Positions 39,619 through 49,981 of a stretch of DNA of 64,000 bases are shown here, piece after piece (positions within the stretch are counted from its first letter, which is position 1; each line of letters opens with the position of its first letter). The notes beneath the pieces are model-generated. The model saw only the letters and a list, made by a program, of their open reading frames with translations, searched no databases and had not been told where the DNA came from. Made by a program: the position numbers and the translations under genes. The stretch comes from Photobacterium sanguinicancri (GTDB lineage: Bacteria > Pseudomonadota > Gammaproteobacteria > Enterobacterales > Vibrionaceae). Location: NCBI RefSeq assembly GCF_024346675.1, contig NZ_AP024850.1, forward strand, positions 682,001 to 746,000, in the 5' to 3' direction.

Positions 39619-40500
39619 ATGTTTTCAGGAAGCATGGTTGCGCTAGTCACGCCAATGGATGAAGCGGGCGAAGTGGATTACACTAGCCTTGCAAATTTGG
39701 TGGAATATCATATTGCAGCAGGCACAGATGCGATTGTATCTGTTGGTACTACGGGTGAATCAGCAACATTAACGGTTGATGAGCACGTAAAGGTAGTTGT
39801 TAAGACTATCGAGCTTGCGAAAGGCCGTATTCCTGTTATTGCAGGAACAGGCGCTAATGCAACGCACGAAGCCATTACATTCAGTAAACTCTTTATTGGT
39901 ACTGGTGTTGCGGGTTGTTTAAGTGTCACCCCTTATTACAATAAACCAACGCAAGAAGGTTTATATCTGCATTATAAAGCGATTGCTGAGGCAACAGATC
40001 TACCACAGATTCTTTATAATGTACCTGGTCGTACGGCTGTTGACCTATTACCTGAGACGGTTGCACGTTTAGCTAAAATCGACAATATCGTCGGTATTAA
40101 GGATGCGACCGCAGATTTAGATCGTGTTCAACAGATTAGGGAACTTTGTGGCGAAGACTTTATCCAACTAAGCGGCGACGATGCTACTGGATTGGAGTTT
40201 GTTGAACGTGGTGGTCATGGTGTGATTTCTGTCACGGCAAACGTTGCAGCTGCAGATATGGCAAAAATGTTCAAATTGGCACGAGAAGGTCAGTTTGAGG
40301 CTGCACGTGAAATCAATGCACGTTTAATGAGCTTACATAAAAATTTATTTGTAGAATCTAATCCAATCCCAGTGAAATGGGCAGCTCACAAACTTGGTTT
40401 GATTGAGTTGGGTGATTTACGTTTGCCATTAACCGTATTAAGTGAGTCAGCACAACCAAAAGTGGTTGAAGCATTGCAAGAAAGCGGTGTGCTGCAATAG
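39619..40500 (+). CDS. dapA: 4-hydroxy-tetrahydrodipicolinate synthase
   Basis: First committed enzyme of the lysine/diaminopimelate branch, condensing pyruvate with aspartate semialdehyde. The protein is 293 residues with a TIM barrel. The Schiff-base Lys161 is in GIKDAT, and the catalytic triad members Thr44 (in GTTGES) and Tyr133 (in LYNVPGR) are present, with Arg138. The start is the ATG at 39619 ([15 protein letters not shown]): the GGGGAG then lies 6 bases away and the start agrees with E. coli; the ATG two codons earlier touches the ribosome binding site. BamC follows, as in E. coli. Confidence 0.97.
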   Translation: MFSGSMVALVTPMDEAGEVDYTSLANLVEYHIAAGTDAIVSVGTTGESATLTVDEHVKVVVKTIELAKGRIPVIAGTGANATHEAITFSKLFIGTGVAGCLSVTPYYNKPTQEGLYLHYKAIAEATDLPQILYNVPGRTAVDLLPETVARLAKIDNIVGIKDATADLDRVQQIRELCGEDFIQLSGDDATGLEFVERGGHGVISVTANVAAADMAKMFKLAREGQFEAAREINARLMSLHKNLFVESNPIPVKWAAHKLGLIELGDLRLPLTVLSESAQPKVVEALQESGVLQ

Positions 40501-40530
40501 TTTGCAACGCGTAGGAGCGCAGGAGCATTA

Positions 40531-41571
40531 ATGAATTCTAAACATAGGTTCGTACTAACGACATTAATGGTTGCCAGCTTGGCAGCCTGTTCGGGTAGTG
40601 AAGAGCGACGTCGTCAGGCAAATCAAGATTTTACCTATCTTGAAACTAAACCATTAAGCAACTGGGTGTTGCCTGAAGGTACAGAGCCTTATGCTACTAA
40701 TGATTATGCGATCCCTAACCAAGCATTTGCTGGTGAAATTGGCGCAGGTGTCGATATTCGTTCGCCACAGCAAGTGCTGGCATTGATCCCTGGTGCTCGC
40801 GTTGTTAAAAACGTAGATGGTGTCACCTTAGTGCTAGCTAATAGTGAGGAACTCGCGGGTGTTTGGTCATTAACGAAAACCATGCTTACCGAGCAAGGTA
40901 TCGCATTACGTGAACAAAGTGCCAACCGCTTAGAAACAGAGTGGGTTTCTTGGACCAATGAAGATGACGAAACACAGGTTAGTAGCCGTTATGTGATCGC
41001 TAAGTCTGATAAGCCGGGCGAGAATAACTATCAAATCATTCTTATTGATTGGCGTGAAGGTGATAAAGACGAGCCTGTCTCTGTTATTAATAAAGAACGA
41101 TATAGCATCTTAATGACTAACTTAGTTACGTCGCGTTACGATGCCGAAGTACGTGAAGAAGCACGATTACGTGCACAAGAGCTAGTGAAACAAATTCCAA
41201 TTACCATGGGGCAAGATCGTAGTGGTCTGCCTGTTATTATTGCGCGTGCGCCCTATAACGTTTTCTGGGAACGTTTACCATCATTGCTTGATGAGCTTGG
41301 CTTTACTATTGAAGGTCGTAACCGTTCACAAGGTGTAGTGGAAGTGAAATTCCGCTCGCCAGATGATCAATTCTGGACGGATCTAGGTGTTAAACCGATT
41401 GAGCTTGATGACTCTACTTATAAGCTTCAGTTAGGTGATCTTGGTAACCGTACATCATTGAATGTAACTGATTCAGATGGTAAGCCAATTACAGAGCGTG
41501 CGTTAGAAAGCATGGCACCCGTATTTGGTAAAGCCATTGAGTCTAGTAACCGTAAAGCTAACGGTTCATAG
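40531..41571 (+). CDS. bamC: Outer membrane protein assembly lipoprotein BamC
   Basis: Lipoprotein of the BAM complex, 346 residues (E. coli BamC 344). The lipobox LAAC has the lipidated Cys20. An unstructured N-terminal segment (residues about 21-95) would bind BamD, and two helix-grip domains follow, the first including GVTLVLANSEELAGVWSLTK and the second RAPYNVFWERLPSLLDELGF. The gene is 30 bp after dapA. In E. coli purC follows; here a terminator does. Confidence 0.93.
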   Translation: MNSKHRFVLTTLMVASLAACSGSEERRRQANQDFTYLETKPLSNWVLPEGTEPYATNDYAIPNQAFAGEIGAGVDIRSPQQVLALIPGARVVKNVDGVTLVLANSEELAGVWSLTKTMLTEQGIALREQSANRLETEWVSWTNEDDETQVSSRYVIAKSDKPGENNYQIILIDWREGDKDEPVSVINKERYSILMTNLVTSRYDAEVREEARLRAQELVKQIPITMGQDRSGLPVIIARAPYNVFWERLPSLLDELGFTIEGRNRSQGVVEVKFRSPDDQFWTDLGVKPIELDDSTYKLQLGDLGNRTSLNVTDSDGKPITERALESMAPVFGKAIESSNRKANGS

Positions 41572-41585
41572 AATATTTGAAATGA

Positions 41586-41625
41586 AAAAAAACCGCTTGA
41601 GGCTAACACCGAAAGCGGTTTTTTA
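41586..41625. terminator. Bidirectional terminator between bamC and lipA
   Basis: AAAAAACCGCTT (41587-41598) pairs with AAGCGGTTTTTT (41613-41624) over 12 bp, with a 14-nt loop. Confidence 0.88.
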
Positions 41626-41648
41626 TTGTCGTAATAATTCGTTTGGAA

Positions 41649-42620
41649 TTATTTAACTTCAATACCTTGTGCCTGCATATCGGCATGGTAAGAAGAACGA
41701 ACAAATGGACCACACGCAGCATGGGTAAAACCAAGCTCTAATGCAATCTCTTTAAGTTCATCAAACTCAGAAGGCGGCACGTAGCGCTCAACCGGTAAGT
41801 GGTGACGGCTTGGTGCAAGGTATTGACCCAGTGTTAGCATGGTAACACCGTGTGCACGAAGATCTTTCAGTACTTGAACGATCTCTTCTTTTGTTTCACC
41901 TAAGCCCATCATGACACCAGACTTAGTCGGTACTTCTGGGTGCATCTCTTTGAATTTCTTCAATAGATCCAGTGACCACTGGTAGTTAGCACCTGGGCGA
42001 GCTTTACGGTACAAGCGTGGCGCAGTTTCCAAGTTGTGGTTGAAAACGTTTGGCGGGTTGTCACGTAGAATCTCAAGTGCACGATCCATACGACCACGGA
42101 AATCAGGCACCAGTGTTTCAATATGAATGCTTGGGTTTTTTGCGCGAATTTCACGAGTACAATCGGCGAAGTGTTGAGCACCGCCATCACGTAAGTCATC
42201 ACGGTCAACCGATGTTACCACCACGTATTTTAGCTTCATATCAGCAATAGTCTGAGCTAGGTGTGCTGGTTCTTCGGCATTTGGTGGTAATGGACGGCCA
42301 TGGGCAACATCACAGAATGGGCAACGACGAGTACAAATCGCACCTAAGATCATGAAAGTTGCAGTACCGTGGTTGAAGCACTCAGCTAGGTTAGGGCAAG
42401 ACGCTTCCTCACAAACAGAGTGAAGCTTGTTCTTACGCATTGCTGACTTGATCTCTTGGATGCGCTTGCTATCTGACGGAAGCTTGATTCTCATCCATTC
42501 AGGTTTACGTAGCACTTCCTGTGGCGCTTCTTCTTCTGCAACATTACGTACAGGAATGAGGGCCATCTTATCGGCATCACGGTATTTGACGCCTTGTTCG
42601 ATTTTTATAGGTTTGCTCAT
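41649..42620 (-). CDS. lipA: Lipoyl synthase
   Basis: Radical-SAM enzyme that inserts two sulfur atoms into octanoyl groups on lipoyl domains. The protein is 323 residues. Auxiliary cluster cysteines are Cys70, Cys75 and Cys81 ([12 protein letters not shown]), and radical-SAM cysteines are Cys96, Cys100 and Cys103 (CTRRCPFC). The RSSYHAD near the C-terminus provides the conserved serine ligand. The ATG at 42620 matches the E. coli start; an upstream extension in frame overlaps lipB. LipB ends 2 bp before it, so the genes form a lipBA unit. Confidence 0.97.
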   Translation of the reverse strand: MSKPIKIEQGVKYRDADKMALIPVRNVAEEEAPQEVLRKPEWMRIKLPSDSKRIQEIKSAMRKNKLHSVCEEASCPNLAECFNHGTATFMILGAICTRRCPFCDVAHGRPLPPNAEEPAHLAQTIADMKLKYVVVTSVDRDDLRDGGAQHFADCTREIRAKNPSIHIETLVPDFRGRMDRALEILRDNPPNVFNHNLETAPRLYRKARPGANYQWSLDLLKKFKEMHPEVPTKSGVMMGLGETKEEIVQVLKDLRAHGVTMLTLGQYLAPSRHHLPVERYVPPSEFDELKEIALELGFTHAACGPFVRSSYHADMQAQGIEVK

Positions 42621-42622
42621 AA

Positions 42623-43267
42623 TTAATTGCTTTCCGTTATCCACTCAACGCTCTGGTAATCGAGCAGTTTTACAAGCTCTTCGACAAGTACAGGCTGAAC
42701 TTCCGTCAGTTCTGATGGGCCATTAAGTGACGCAAGTTGCGTCATTTCCATACCTGCATAACCACAAGGGTTAATACGCAAGAACGGCGCCAAATCCATA
42801 TTTATATTGAGTGCCAGACCGTGAAAAGAGCAACCGCGACGGATACGTAAACCGAGTGAGCATATTTTTTGGTTATTTACATATACTCCCGGCGCATCTG
42901 GGCGGGCGTTAGACGTTACCCCGAAATGGGATAGCGTTTGAATGACTGTATTTTCAATGTGTGTAACTAAATCACGAACACCCATTTTATTTCGACGTAA
43001 GTCGATCAGGATATACGCAATTAGCTGACCTGGACCATGGTAAGTCACTTGGCCGCCACGATCACTTTGAACCACAGGAATATCACCAGTATTTAGCAGG
43101 TGCTCTGCTTTACCAGCTTGACCTTGGGTAAAAACAGGGTTGTGTTCGACTAACCAAATTTCATCGGTTGTTTCTGGTGTACGCTCATCGGTGAACTTGT
43201 GCATGGCTTGCCATGTTGGTTCGTAGTCGCAGCGTCCAAGGTGTCGAATTATGAGATGTTTTTGCAC
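42623..43267 (-). CDS. lipB: Octanoyl-[acyl-carrier-protein]-protein N-octanoyltransferase
   Basis: Transfers octanoate from acyl carrier protein to lipoyl domains, supplying LipA. About 214 residues. The catalytic dyad is Lys134 ([10 protein letters not shown]) and Cys168 (RINPCGY), with the [14 protein letters not shown] binding loop near residue 68. I start at GTG 43267, which aligns with E. coli LipB and has GGTGA just upstream; a TTG four codons earlier is possible. It follows ybeD on the same strand. Confidence 0.94.
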   Translation of the reverse strand: MQKHLIIRHLGRCDYEPTWQAMHKFTDERTPETTDEIWLVEHNPVFTQGQAGKAEHLLNTGDIPVVQSDRGGQVTYHGPGQLIAYILIDLRRNKMGVRDLVTHIENTVIQTLSHFGVTSNARPDAPGVYVNNQKICSLGLRIRRGCSFHGLALNINMDLAPFLRINPCGYAGMEMTQLASLNGPSELTEVQPVLVEELVKLLDYQSVEWITESN

Positions 43268-43376
43268 TGTATCACCCAATTAATATCGGCAAAGCCGAGC
43301 TATTCTTGGTTGGCATTATAAAGCTTGGCGGTTGAAATTTCAGCCGCCAATTTGTAGGGGTATTGGGTGTCGCTAA

Positions 43377-43652
43377 CTACAGCACAAGACGAACGATTTC
43401 GATATCGCCTAATTCTTTGTAAAGAATCTCAACTTGCTCGATAGACGTTGCTGTAATAGTGACAGAAACAGCGCTGTAAGTACCTTTACCGCTAGGCTTA
43501 ACGGTTGGTGTGTAGTCGCCTGGCGCGTGACGTTGAATCACTTCAACTACAAGATCCGGTAGTTCAGGCTTGTTGAAACCCATTACCTTATAAGAAAACT
43601 TACAAGGGAACTCAAGCAGATCTTTTAGTTTAGGTTGTTCTTGTTGTTGCAT
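43377..43652 (-). CDS. ybeD: DUF493 family protein YbeD
   Basis: A 91-residue cytoplasmic protein with an ACT-like/ferredoxin-like fold (E. coli YbeD, 87 residues). Conserved opening [15 protein letters not shown] and end [20 protein letters not shown] role in lipoate metabolism has been guessed from its place between dacA and lipB, as here, but its function is not shown. Confidence 0.9.
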   Translation of the reverse strand: MQQQEQPKLKDLLEFPCKFSYKVMGFNKPELPDLVVEVIQRHAPGDYTPTVKPSGKGTYSAVSVTITATSIEQVEILYKELGDIEIVRLVL

Positions 43653-43808
43653 TCTGTACTCCAGGATTCCGCAAGGGATAACTCAATTTCAGGCGAGCTA
43701 TTATACCGATCTTACTACCGACTACCAGTTTCTCGAGACTAGGCGGCAGATAGCAAAAGAGGCAACCTAAGCTGCCCCTTTTTAATTGTTTGTTTTCAGG
43801 TAGAAAAC

Positions 43809-44984
43809 TTAGCTTAACCAGCCTTTGAATAGCAACATGATGTAATCAATCAGGCGGCTGAATAGGCTGCCTTCGTTAACATCATTTAGGGCGATAAGTG
43901 GATATTCAGCAATATCATCCTCGCCAACACGGTAGTAAAGCGTACCGACTTTTTCGCCTTTCATGATAGGGGCTTTAAGTTCTTTCTCAAGAACAAAGCT
44001 TGCTTTCAGATCTTTAGTCTGGCCACGAGGTAGCGTTACAAACGTATCTTGGTCAACACCTAAAGAAACTTCGCTACGATCGCCCATCCACACTTTTTCG
44101 GTTACGAAAGTTTCATTCGCTTTATGTGGTGAAACGGTTTCAAAGAAACGGAAGCCGTAGTTAAGCAGTTTTTTACTCTCTGCTTTACGGGCATTCGCAC
44201 TTTTAGTACCCATCACTACCGAAATTAGGCGCATTTTACCTTCAGTTGCGGTACTAACTAGGCTATAACCTGCGTTGTTGGTATGGCCTGTTTTCATACC
44301 ATCTACATTGAGGCTTTTATCCCAAAGTAAACCGTTACGGTTGTACTGTGTGATGCCATTGTAGGTGAATGACTTTTCTTTGTAGATTGCAAACTCATCA
44401 GGTACATCACGGATAAGCGCTTGACCAAGCAATGCCATATCGTAAGGTGTGGTGTACAGGTTGTCGTTGTCTAGGCCGTGAACATTACCAAAATGGGTTT
44501 TATCCATTCCGATGGTTTTAGCCCAAGCGTTCATTAGATCAACGAAAGAGTCTTCAGAACCCGCAACGTGTTCAGCCATCGCAACACAGGCATCGTTGCC
44601 AGATTGGATGATGATGCCGCGGTTAAGATCTGCGACTTTTACTTCGCTACCTACTTCAATGAACATCTTTGATGAACCAGGGAAGTTTTTTGCCCAAGCA
44701 TTTTTACTGATGACAACAGTGTCATCCATCGAGATGTTTCCGCGTTTAACTTCCTGACCAATAACATAACTGGTCATCATCTTCGTCAGACTTGCTGGCG
44801 GAATTTGAACAAATTCTTTGTTGCCCGCAAGTACTTTGCCTGAATGGTAATCCATCAGGACATAGCCTTTTGCAGCAATTTGTGGGGCTTCAGGAACAAC
44901 GGCTGGAGCCGCTACGGCAGATACCGATGCCAGCATCAAAGCAGAGGCAGCGATCGAACGAAAAGTTGCAGCAGATTTCTTCAT
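43809..44984 (-). CDS. dacA: D-alanyl-D-alanine carboxypeptidase (penicillin-binding protein 5)
   Basis: Removes the terminal D-Ala of peptidoglycan pentapeptides in the periplasm. The protein is 391 residues with a signal peptide (ending AVAA-P). Active-site motifs are Ser65-Leu-Thr-Lys68, Ser128-Gly-Asn130 and Lys231-Thr-Gly233. The C-terminal PBP5 domain follows, and the last 18 residues (FSRLIDYIMLLFKGWLS) form the amphipathic membrane anchor. The ATG at 44984 is taken; the frame extends to a TTG at 45014. Neighbours are rlpA upstream and ybeD downstream, as in E. coli. An 11-bp inverted repeat is in its leader. Confidence 0.96.
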   Translation of the reverse strand: MKKSAATFRSIAASALMLASVSAVAAPAVVPEAPQIAAKGYVLMDYHSGKVLAGNKEFVQIPPASLTKMMTSYVIGQEVKRGNISMDDTVVISKNAWAKNFPGSSKMFIEVGSEVKVADLNRGIIIQSGNDACVAMAEHVAGSEDSFVDLMNAWAKTIGMDKTHFGNVHGLDNDNLYTTPYDMALLGQALIRDVPDEFAIYKEKSFTYNGITQYNRNGLLWDKSLNVDGMKTGHTNNAGYSLVSTATEGKMRLISVVMGTKSANARKAESKKLLNYGFRFFETVSPHKANETFVTEKVWMGDRSEVSLGVDQDTFVTLPRGQTKDLKASFVLEKELKAPIMKGEKVGTLYYRVGEDDIAEYPLIALNDVNEGSLFSRLIDYIMLLFKGWLS

Positions 44985-45004
44985 GATTGATGTAACTTTA
45001 TTGG

Positions 45005-45066
45005 GCGATGTCAAAAACTGAACACACTATATCAGATTGAAAGTAATCAACCACCTTTGACATCGC
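45005..45066. promoter_or_regulatory. 11-bp inverted repeat upstream of dacA
   Basis: GCGATGTCAAA (45005-45015) and TTTGACATCGC (45056-45066) are perfect inverted copies 40 bp apart, beginning 20 bases before the dacA start codon. The spacing fits two operator half sites on one face of DNA (about five turns) or an mRNA leader fold. No known regulator is assigned. Confidence 0.45.
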
Positions 45067-45207
45067 TCCTTATGGTGGGATTAGCGAAAAACTGACAGAG
45101 ACAAAGTCACGGCCTTTAAATTGGCCGTATTATTGACCAACTGGGCACGAAATAAATCCCGTTAAGGGAATGAAAATTCCCAGCTGGTATTGTTTGATTG
45201 CAAAACG

Positions 45208-46011
45208 TTACTTTTGTTCCAAAGAACGTTGCGATGTAATGATAAAGGCTTTTGGATATTGCTGTGATTTCGCTTTGTCACGTTGTGAAATTGCTTCATC
45301 ACGATCAATATAAGGCCCTAGGCGAATACGGTAAATATCCGTTTTTTCTACTTTCATTAAATCGACTTTTGTTTCAAATTGCATTTTTAATTGTTCTGCA
45401 ATTTGTTGTGCTTTTCCTTGATTACTCACCGCAGCAAGTTGAACAAAATACTGATTAGGGTTGGCGCTCTGCCACTCTTCGCTTGATGCTGGTTTTTCAA
45501 TCGTGATTAATTCAATTTTAACTGGCGCAGTGCCATGTTTGATCACGTCAAGCTTAGAGGCCGCTGCCATACTAAGATCGATTATTCGGCCATCATGGAA
45601 CGGTCCACGATCGTTTACACGGACAATCGCTGTTTTACCATTATTGGTATTGGTGACTTTTACATAGCTCGGAAGCGGCAATGTTTTGTGTGCTGCTGTC
45701 ATTGAATACATGTCATATACCTCACCATTTGAGGTTTTATGACCATGGAATTTTTTACCATACCAAGAGGCATTACCTTCTTGGGTAAAGCCTTTTTGGT
45801 CTTTTACAATTTCGTAGCGTTGGCCACGTAAAGTGTAATCTTTGTTACCCGCAAGACTTTTGGGTTCATAGCGGGGTTGTGCATCCTCAATATGATCCAG
45901 GGTTGGCGATTGTTCTGGTGCCACATCATCAGCAATATCATAGCGCTCATCGCTAGGAGTAGAACTACAGCCTGCCAGAATTAAGACAATAAGTAAGGAG
46001 ATAACACGCAT
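45208..46011 (-). CDS. rlpA: Rare lipoprotein A, septal-ring lytic transglycosylase
   Basis: Outer-membrane lipoprotein, 267 residues, which in some bacteria cleaves denuded glycan strands at the septum. The lipobox is LAGC (Cys15). The double-psi beta-barrel domain is at about residues 78-165 (NASWYGKKFHGHKTSNGEVYDM and VRVNDRGPFHDGRIIDLS). A SPOR domain at about 185-263 (PNQYFVQLAAVSNQ, YRIRLGPY) would bind denuded peptidoglycan. Its ATG lies directly after the rodA stop region, so it is in one operon with rodA and mrdA. Confidence 0.93.
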   Translation of the reverse strand: MRVISLLIVLILAGCSSTPSDERYDIADDVAPEQSPTLDHIEDAQPRYEPKSLAGNKDYTLRGQRYEIVKDQKGFTQEGNASWYGKKFHGHKTSNGEVYDMYSMTAAHKTLPLPSYVKVTNTNNGKTAIVRVNDRGPFHDGRIIDLSMAAASKLDVIKHGTAPVKIELITIEKPASSEEWQSANPNQYFVQLAAVSNQGKAQQIAEQLKMQFETKVDLMKVEKTDIYRIRLGPYIDRDEAISQRDKAKSQQYPKAFIITSQRSLEQK

Positions 46012-47133
46012 TTAGGTCGCCTTTGACAACATTTTTCTGTGGGTATGAATAGACATCAGAATGCCAAAGCCAGCCATTAAGGTCACCATCGAGGTACCCC
46101 CATAGCTGATTAAAGGAAGTGGAACACCAACAACAGGTAAAATACCACTTACCATTCCGATATTAACGAAAACATAAACGAAGAAGCTCAGAACGATACT
46201 GCCTGCCATCATGCGGCCAAACGCCGTTTGTGCTCGACTTGCCAATAATAGGCCACGAGCAATAATGTAGAGATAAAGTGATAACAAGCAGGCGACACCA
46301 ATTAAGCCCCATTCTTCGGCAATCACCGCAAAAATGAAATCGGTATGGCGTTCAGGTAAGAATTCGAGTTGTGATTGAGTACCTTGCAGCCAACCTTTCC
46401 CTACTAAACCACCAGAACCAATGGCAATTTTGGATTGAATAATATGGTAACCCGCTCCTAATGGATCCGACTCTGGATTAAACAGTGTCAGTACCCGTGT
46501 ACGCTGGTAATCCCGCATTAGGAAGAACCATAAAACAGGAACAAATGCGCCAAGCAATACACCGGCAGAGAAAATAATACGCCAGCTGATACCAGATAAG
46601 AACAACACAAAAACACCTGATGCCGCGATTAAAATTGAAGTGCCTAAGTCAGGCTGTTTAGCGATTAAAATCGTTGGTACAAAGATCATCACTAAAGCGA
46701 CGACAATGTTACGAAAGCTTGGCGGTAGTGGTTTGTTGCCAATAAAGCGGGCCACCATCAGGGGGACGGCCAGTTTGATAAGCTCAGAGGGTTGAAAGCG
46801 GACAAAACCAAGGTTTAACCAGCGTTGAGCACCTTTAGAGGCTTCACCAAAGAACAACACCCCGAGTAATAACAAGAGACCTATGCCAAATAGATAGGGT
46901 GCCCAGGTCTCATAGTGACGCGGTGCAATCTGTGCTAATGCAAACATCACGCAAAGCGATAGGCCCATGCGTACCGCTTGGCGTTCCATCATTTCAATAT
47001 GTTGACCACTGGCGCTATACATTACAAGTAGGCCAAAGCACATCAAGGCTAAAATTCCCATTAACAATGGGAAGTCGATATGTAAGCGGTCACTTAGGGT
47101 TCGTTTATTGCCAGTGGTGGCCATAATGCTCAT
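46012..47133 (-). CDS. rodA: Rod-shape peptidoglycan glycosyltransferase RodA
   Basis: SEDS-family glycosyltransferase of the elongasome, working with PBP2, 373 residues. About ten hydrophobic segments are visible. Family motifs include [32 protein letters not shown] and [17 protein letters not shown] with the conserved catalytic Asp. The C-terminal part reads [17 protein letters not shown] lies 6 bases before the ATG, and the start overlaps the mrdA stop by four bases (ATGA). Also named mrdB. Confidence 0.95.
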   Translation of the reverse strand: MSIMATTGNKRTLSDRLHIDFPLLMGILALMCFGLLVMYSASGQHIEMMERQAVRMGLSLCVMFALAQIAPRHYETWAPYLFGIGLLLLLGVLFFGEASKGAQRWLNLGFVRFQPSELIKLAVPLMVARFIGNKPLPPSFRNIVVALVMIFVPTILIAKQPDLGTSILIAASGVFVLFLSGISWRIIFSAGVLLGAFVPVLWFFLMRDYQRTRVLTLFNPESDPLGAGYHIIQSKIAIGSGGLVGKGWLQGTQSQLEFLPERHTDFIFAVIAEEWGLIGVACLLSLYLYIIARGLLLASRAQTAFGRMMAGSIVLSFFVYVFVNIGMVSGILPVVGVPLPLISYGGTSMVTLMAGFGILMSIHTHRKMLSKAT

Positions 47134-49073
47134 TGTGTTACCTCAGTGCTCGATACTGTTTTGTCTAATGGCGCCTTTGGCTTTAGCAGAATGTGGTCGA
47201 AAATATGGCGAGCCACAGGGCCGCCGTTTGATGAACCACCGCCCGCATTCTCTAGCACCATAGATACAACGACTTCGGGTTTGTCATACGGTGCGAATGC
47301 AGTGAATAGCGCATGATCACGTAAATGCTCGGCAAGTTCCTCTGCATTGTATTTTTCATCTTCTGCGAGGCCAAACACTTGCGCAGAGCCTGATTTACCC
47401 CCCGCTTTGTATTGGGCGCCATAAAAGGCACGGCGTGCGGTACCTCGGACACCAAATAGCACGCGTTTCATGCCGTCTTTCGCAATTTCCCAGTCTTCGT
47501 CATCCACGCCTGTAATGGGCGGATACTCGTCAAAGATGGCTGGTTTTTCAACGTCATTATCGACAATGTCTTTTAAAAGGTGCGGCGCACGGACAATGCC
47601 TTTATTGACTAAAACAGTGGTGGCCTTGGCTATTTGCAATGGCGTTGCTGTCCAATAGCCTTGTCCGATACCAACAGGGATCGTATCGCCTTGATACCAA
47701 GGCTGACGGAAACGAGCTTGCTTCCATTCTCGGGTTGGCATATTGGCTTTACTTTCTTCATGAATATCAATGCCAGTGTATTCACCGTAACCAAATTTGG
47801 TCATCCAAGCGGATAAGCGATCGATACCGAGATCGTAAGCAACTTGATAGAAGTAAGTATCTACAGATTCTTCTATTGCTTTGTGAATGTTCACCTTGCC
47901 GTGGCCCCAACGTTTCCAGTCACGGAATGGGCGGCTATTGGAATTTGGAATTTTCCAGTAACCCGGATCATTTCGTACGGTGCGTGGCGTCACGACACCT
48001 TCCGTTAAGGCTGCGACAGCAATCATAGGCTTTACCGTTGACGCTGGTGGGTATATGCCTAGCGTGACACGGTTAACCAATGGGCGGTTAATGTCATTCA
48101 ATAGTGCTCGATATTTAGGCCCTGAAATACCATGTACAAACAAATTCGGGTCGTAACTTGGGCTTGATACCATTGCAATAACGGCAGAATCGCGTGGATC
48201 CATGACGACAATAGAGCCTCGTTTGTATTTTACGATTTCTTCGCCAGTTTCTGGGTCTTTACTGCGCACCGTGAGCTGCTCTTTGACAAACAGTTGCAGG
48301 TCAATATCCAAGTTAAGCTTGATATCTTTGCCTGGGATCGGTGGTACGTACTTGAGTGTACGAATAATGCGGCCACGACTGTTCACTTCGACTTCTTGGT
48401 AGCCAGATGTGCCGTGTAATAAATCTTCGTAGTAGCGTTCAATACCAAGCTTGCCCATGTCTCGCGTGGCTTTGTAGTTACTGATTTTTTCATCGCGCTC
48501 GAGGCGCTCAAGATCACGGTCGTTAATTTTAGCGACATAACCCAAGACATGGGTGAGTGCATCACCATATGGGTAATAACGTTTGAGGTAAGCTTTGACT
48601 TCAACCCCAGGAAAACGGTGCTGATTGACCGTGAATAGGGCAACTTGCTCTTCGGTAAGCTGGCCTTTAATTGGGATAGATTTAAAGCGACGGGTATGAC
48701 GACGTTCTTTTTCAAAACGGGTGATATCTTCGTCGGTAATGCCCATTAATACTTTGAGGCGGGTGAAGGTGGCCTCAATATCAGGCACTTTTTCTTTGGT
48801 GATCTCGAGAGCATAAACAGGACGGTTTTCTGCCAGAAGAATGCCATTGCGATCATAGATCATGCCGCGGTTAGGCGCGACAGGTACAACCTTAATACGG
48901 TTGTCATTAGATCGTGTCTGATAGTCGTCATGTTCACTAACTTGAATATGGTACAAGTTAGTGAGCAATACGCCTACCAGCACGATAATGCCTATAAATG
49001 AGACAAGAGCACGGCGGAAAAAGAGCGCCGACTCAGCCCGATGGTCGCGGATCTGGGTACGCTTTCGTCTCAT
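47130..49073 (-). CDS. mrdA: Penicillin-binding protein 2 (elongation transpeptidase)
   Basis: Class B PBP that cross-links peptidoglycan during rod elongation, about 647 residues. A single N-terminal membrane helix (residues about 20-42) is followed by the pedestal domain ([20 protein letters not shown]). The transpeptidase has Ser345-Thr-Val-Lys348 (in YPPASTVKP), SVDTYF and KSGSAQ. The active-site context reads PAST where E. coli has PGST. The start could be ATG 49073 or the GTG two codons earlier; AGGGA precedes both. Part of the rlmH-mrdA-rodA-rlpA-dacA block. Confidence 0.95.
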   Translation of the reverse strand: MRRKRTQIRDHRAESALFFRRALVSFIGIIVLVGVLLTNLYHIQVSEHDDYQTRSNDNRIKVVPVAPNRGMIYDRNGILLAENRPVYALEITKEKVPDIEATFTRLKVLMGITDEDITRFEKERRHTRRFKSIPIKGQLTEEQVALFTVNQHRFPGVEVKAYLKRYYPYGDALTHVLGYVAKINDRDLERLERDEKISNYKATRDMGKLGIERYYEDLLHGTSGYQEVEVNSRGRIIRTLKYVPPIPGKDIKLNLDIDLQLFVKEQLTVRSKDPETGEEIVKYKRGSIVVMDPRDSAVIAMVSSPSYDPNLFVHGISGPKYRALLNDINRPLVNRVTLGIYPPASTVKPMIAVAALTEGVVTPRTVRNDPGYWKIPNSNSRPFRDWKRWGHGKVNIHKAIEESVDTYFYQVAYDLGIDRLSAWMTKFGYGEYTGIDIHEESKANMPTREWKQARFRQPWYQGDTIPVGIGQGYWTATPLQIAKATTVLVNKGIVRAPHLLKDIVDNDVEKPAIFDEYPPITGVDDEDWEIAKDGMKRVLFGVRGTARRAFYGAQYKAGGKSGSAQVFGLAEDEKYNAEELAEHLRDHALFTAFAPYDKPEVVVSMVLENAGGGSSNGGPVARHIFDHILLKPKAPLDKTVSSTEVTQ

Positions 49074-49079
49074 TGACAC

Positions 49080-49550
49080 TTATTCCCTGTGGTAAGGATG
49101 GTTTGCGGTGATGCTCCACGCGCGATATAAACTTTCAGCCATTACCACACGTACCATCGGGTGTGGCAGTGTAAGTGGTGAAAGAGACCAACTTTGTTCG
49201 GCCGCTGCTTTACAAGCAGGTGATAACCCTTCAGGGCCGCCAATCAAAATAGAAACATCGCGCGCATCTAGCTTCCAGCTTTCTAGCTGTTGAGCCAGTT
49301 GCTCTGTATCCCAGCGTTTACCAGGAATGTCCAAGGTGACAATACGGTTACCTTTCGGTACAGAGGCAAGCATGGCTTCGCCTTCTTTTTGCAAGATACG
49401 AGCAATATCTGCATTTTTTCCGCGTTTACCTGCTGGAATTTCAATAAGTTCCAGAGGCATGTCTTTAGGGAAACGACGGCTATATTCTTTATAACCTTCT
49501 TCAACCCACTTGGGCATTTTAGTGCCAACGGCAATCAATTGAAGCTTCAT
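49080..49550 (-). CDS. rlmH: 23S rRNA (pseudouridine1915-N3)-methyltransferase
   Basis: SPOUT-class methyltransferase that modifies pseudouridine 1915 in helix 69 of 23S rRNA in the assembled ribosome, 156 residues (E. coli 155). The knotted SAM-binding region is visible in [28 protein letters not shown] and [24 protein letters not shown]. Six bases separate it from the end of rsfS. The stop lies 6 bases before mrdA. Confidence 0.96.
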   Translation of the reverse strand: MKLQLIAVGTKMPKWVEEGYKEYSRRFPKDMPLELIEIPAGKRGKNADIARILQKEGEAMLASVPKGNRIVTLDIPGKRWDTEQLAQQLESWKLDARDVSILIGGPEGLSPACKAAAEQSWSLSPLTLPHPMVRVVMAESLYRAWSITANHPYHRE

Positions 49551-49556
49551 GACTGA

Positions 49557-49874
49557 TTAGCTCCAAAGCTTCTCCAGTTGGTACAGGCTACGTGAATCTT
49601 CCTGCATGATGTGTAACATTACGTTACCCATATCAACGATAACCCATTGGCCATCATCTTCACCGCTGATACCAAATGGAGGGAAATCAATCAGTTTTGA
49701 TTCTTTGTTTACGTGATCTGCAATTGAAGATACGTGACGGTTTGATGTACCTGTACATAGAACCATGAAGTCAGTTAGGCTTGACTTACCACGTACGTCA
49801 ATCGTTACGATGTCTTGGGCTTTAATATCGTCAACTTTATCAACAATAAAATCGTGTAGTTCTTGAACCTGCAA
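49557..49874 (-). CDS. rsfS: Ribosome silencing factor RsfS
   Basis: Binds uL14 on the large subunit and blocks 30S-50S joining in stationary phase. Starting at TTG 49874 gives 105 residues, the same length as E. coli RsfS, and places AGGGG 6 bases upstream; the open frame could reach a TTG at 49919 without a ribosome binding site. Conserved blocks are ELHDFIVDKVDDIKAQDI, GKSSLTDFMVLCTGTSNRHV and MGNVMLHIMQEDSRSLYQLEKLW. In E. coli nadD and cobC lie between holA and this gene; here only 107 bp do. Confidence 0.93.
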   Translation of the reverse strand: MQVQELHDFIVDKVDDIKAQDIVTIDVRGKSSLTDFMVLCTGTSNRHVSSIADHVNKESKLIDFPPFGISGEDDGQWVIVDMGNVMLHIMQEDSRSLYQLEKLWS

Positions 49875-49981
49875 AGGAATCCCCTCGTTTGGTGATAATA
49901 AATAAAAAGTTTGCGACAAATCGATCTAAGTCACAATTTAGCGGCGCAGTATAACACGCACTGCCTGATCCGACACAAGCA

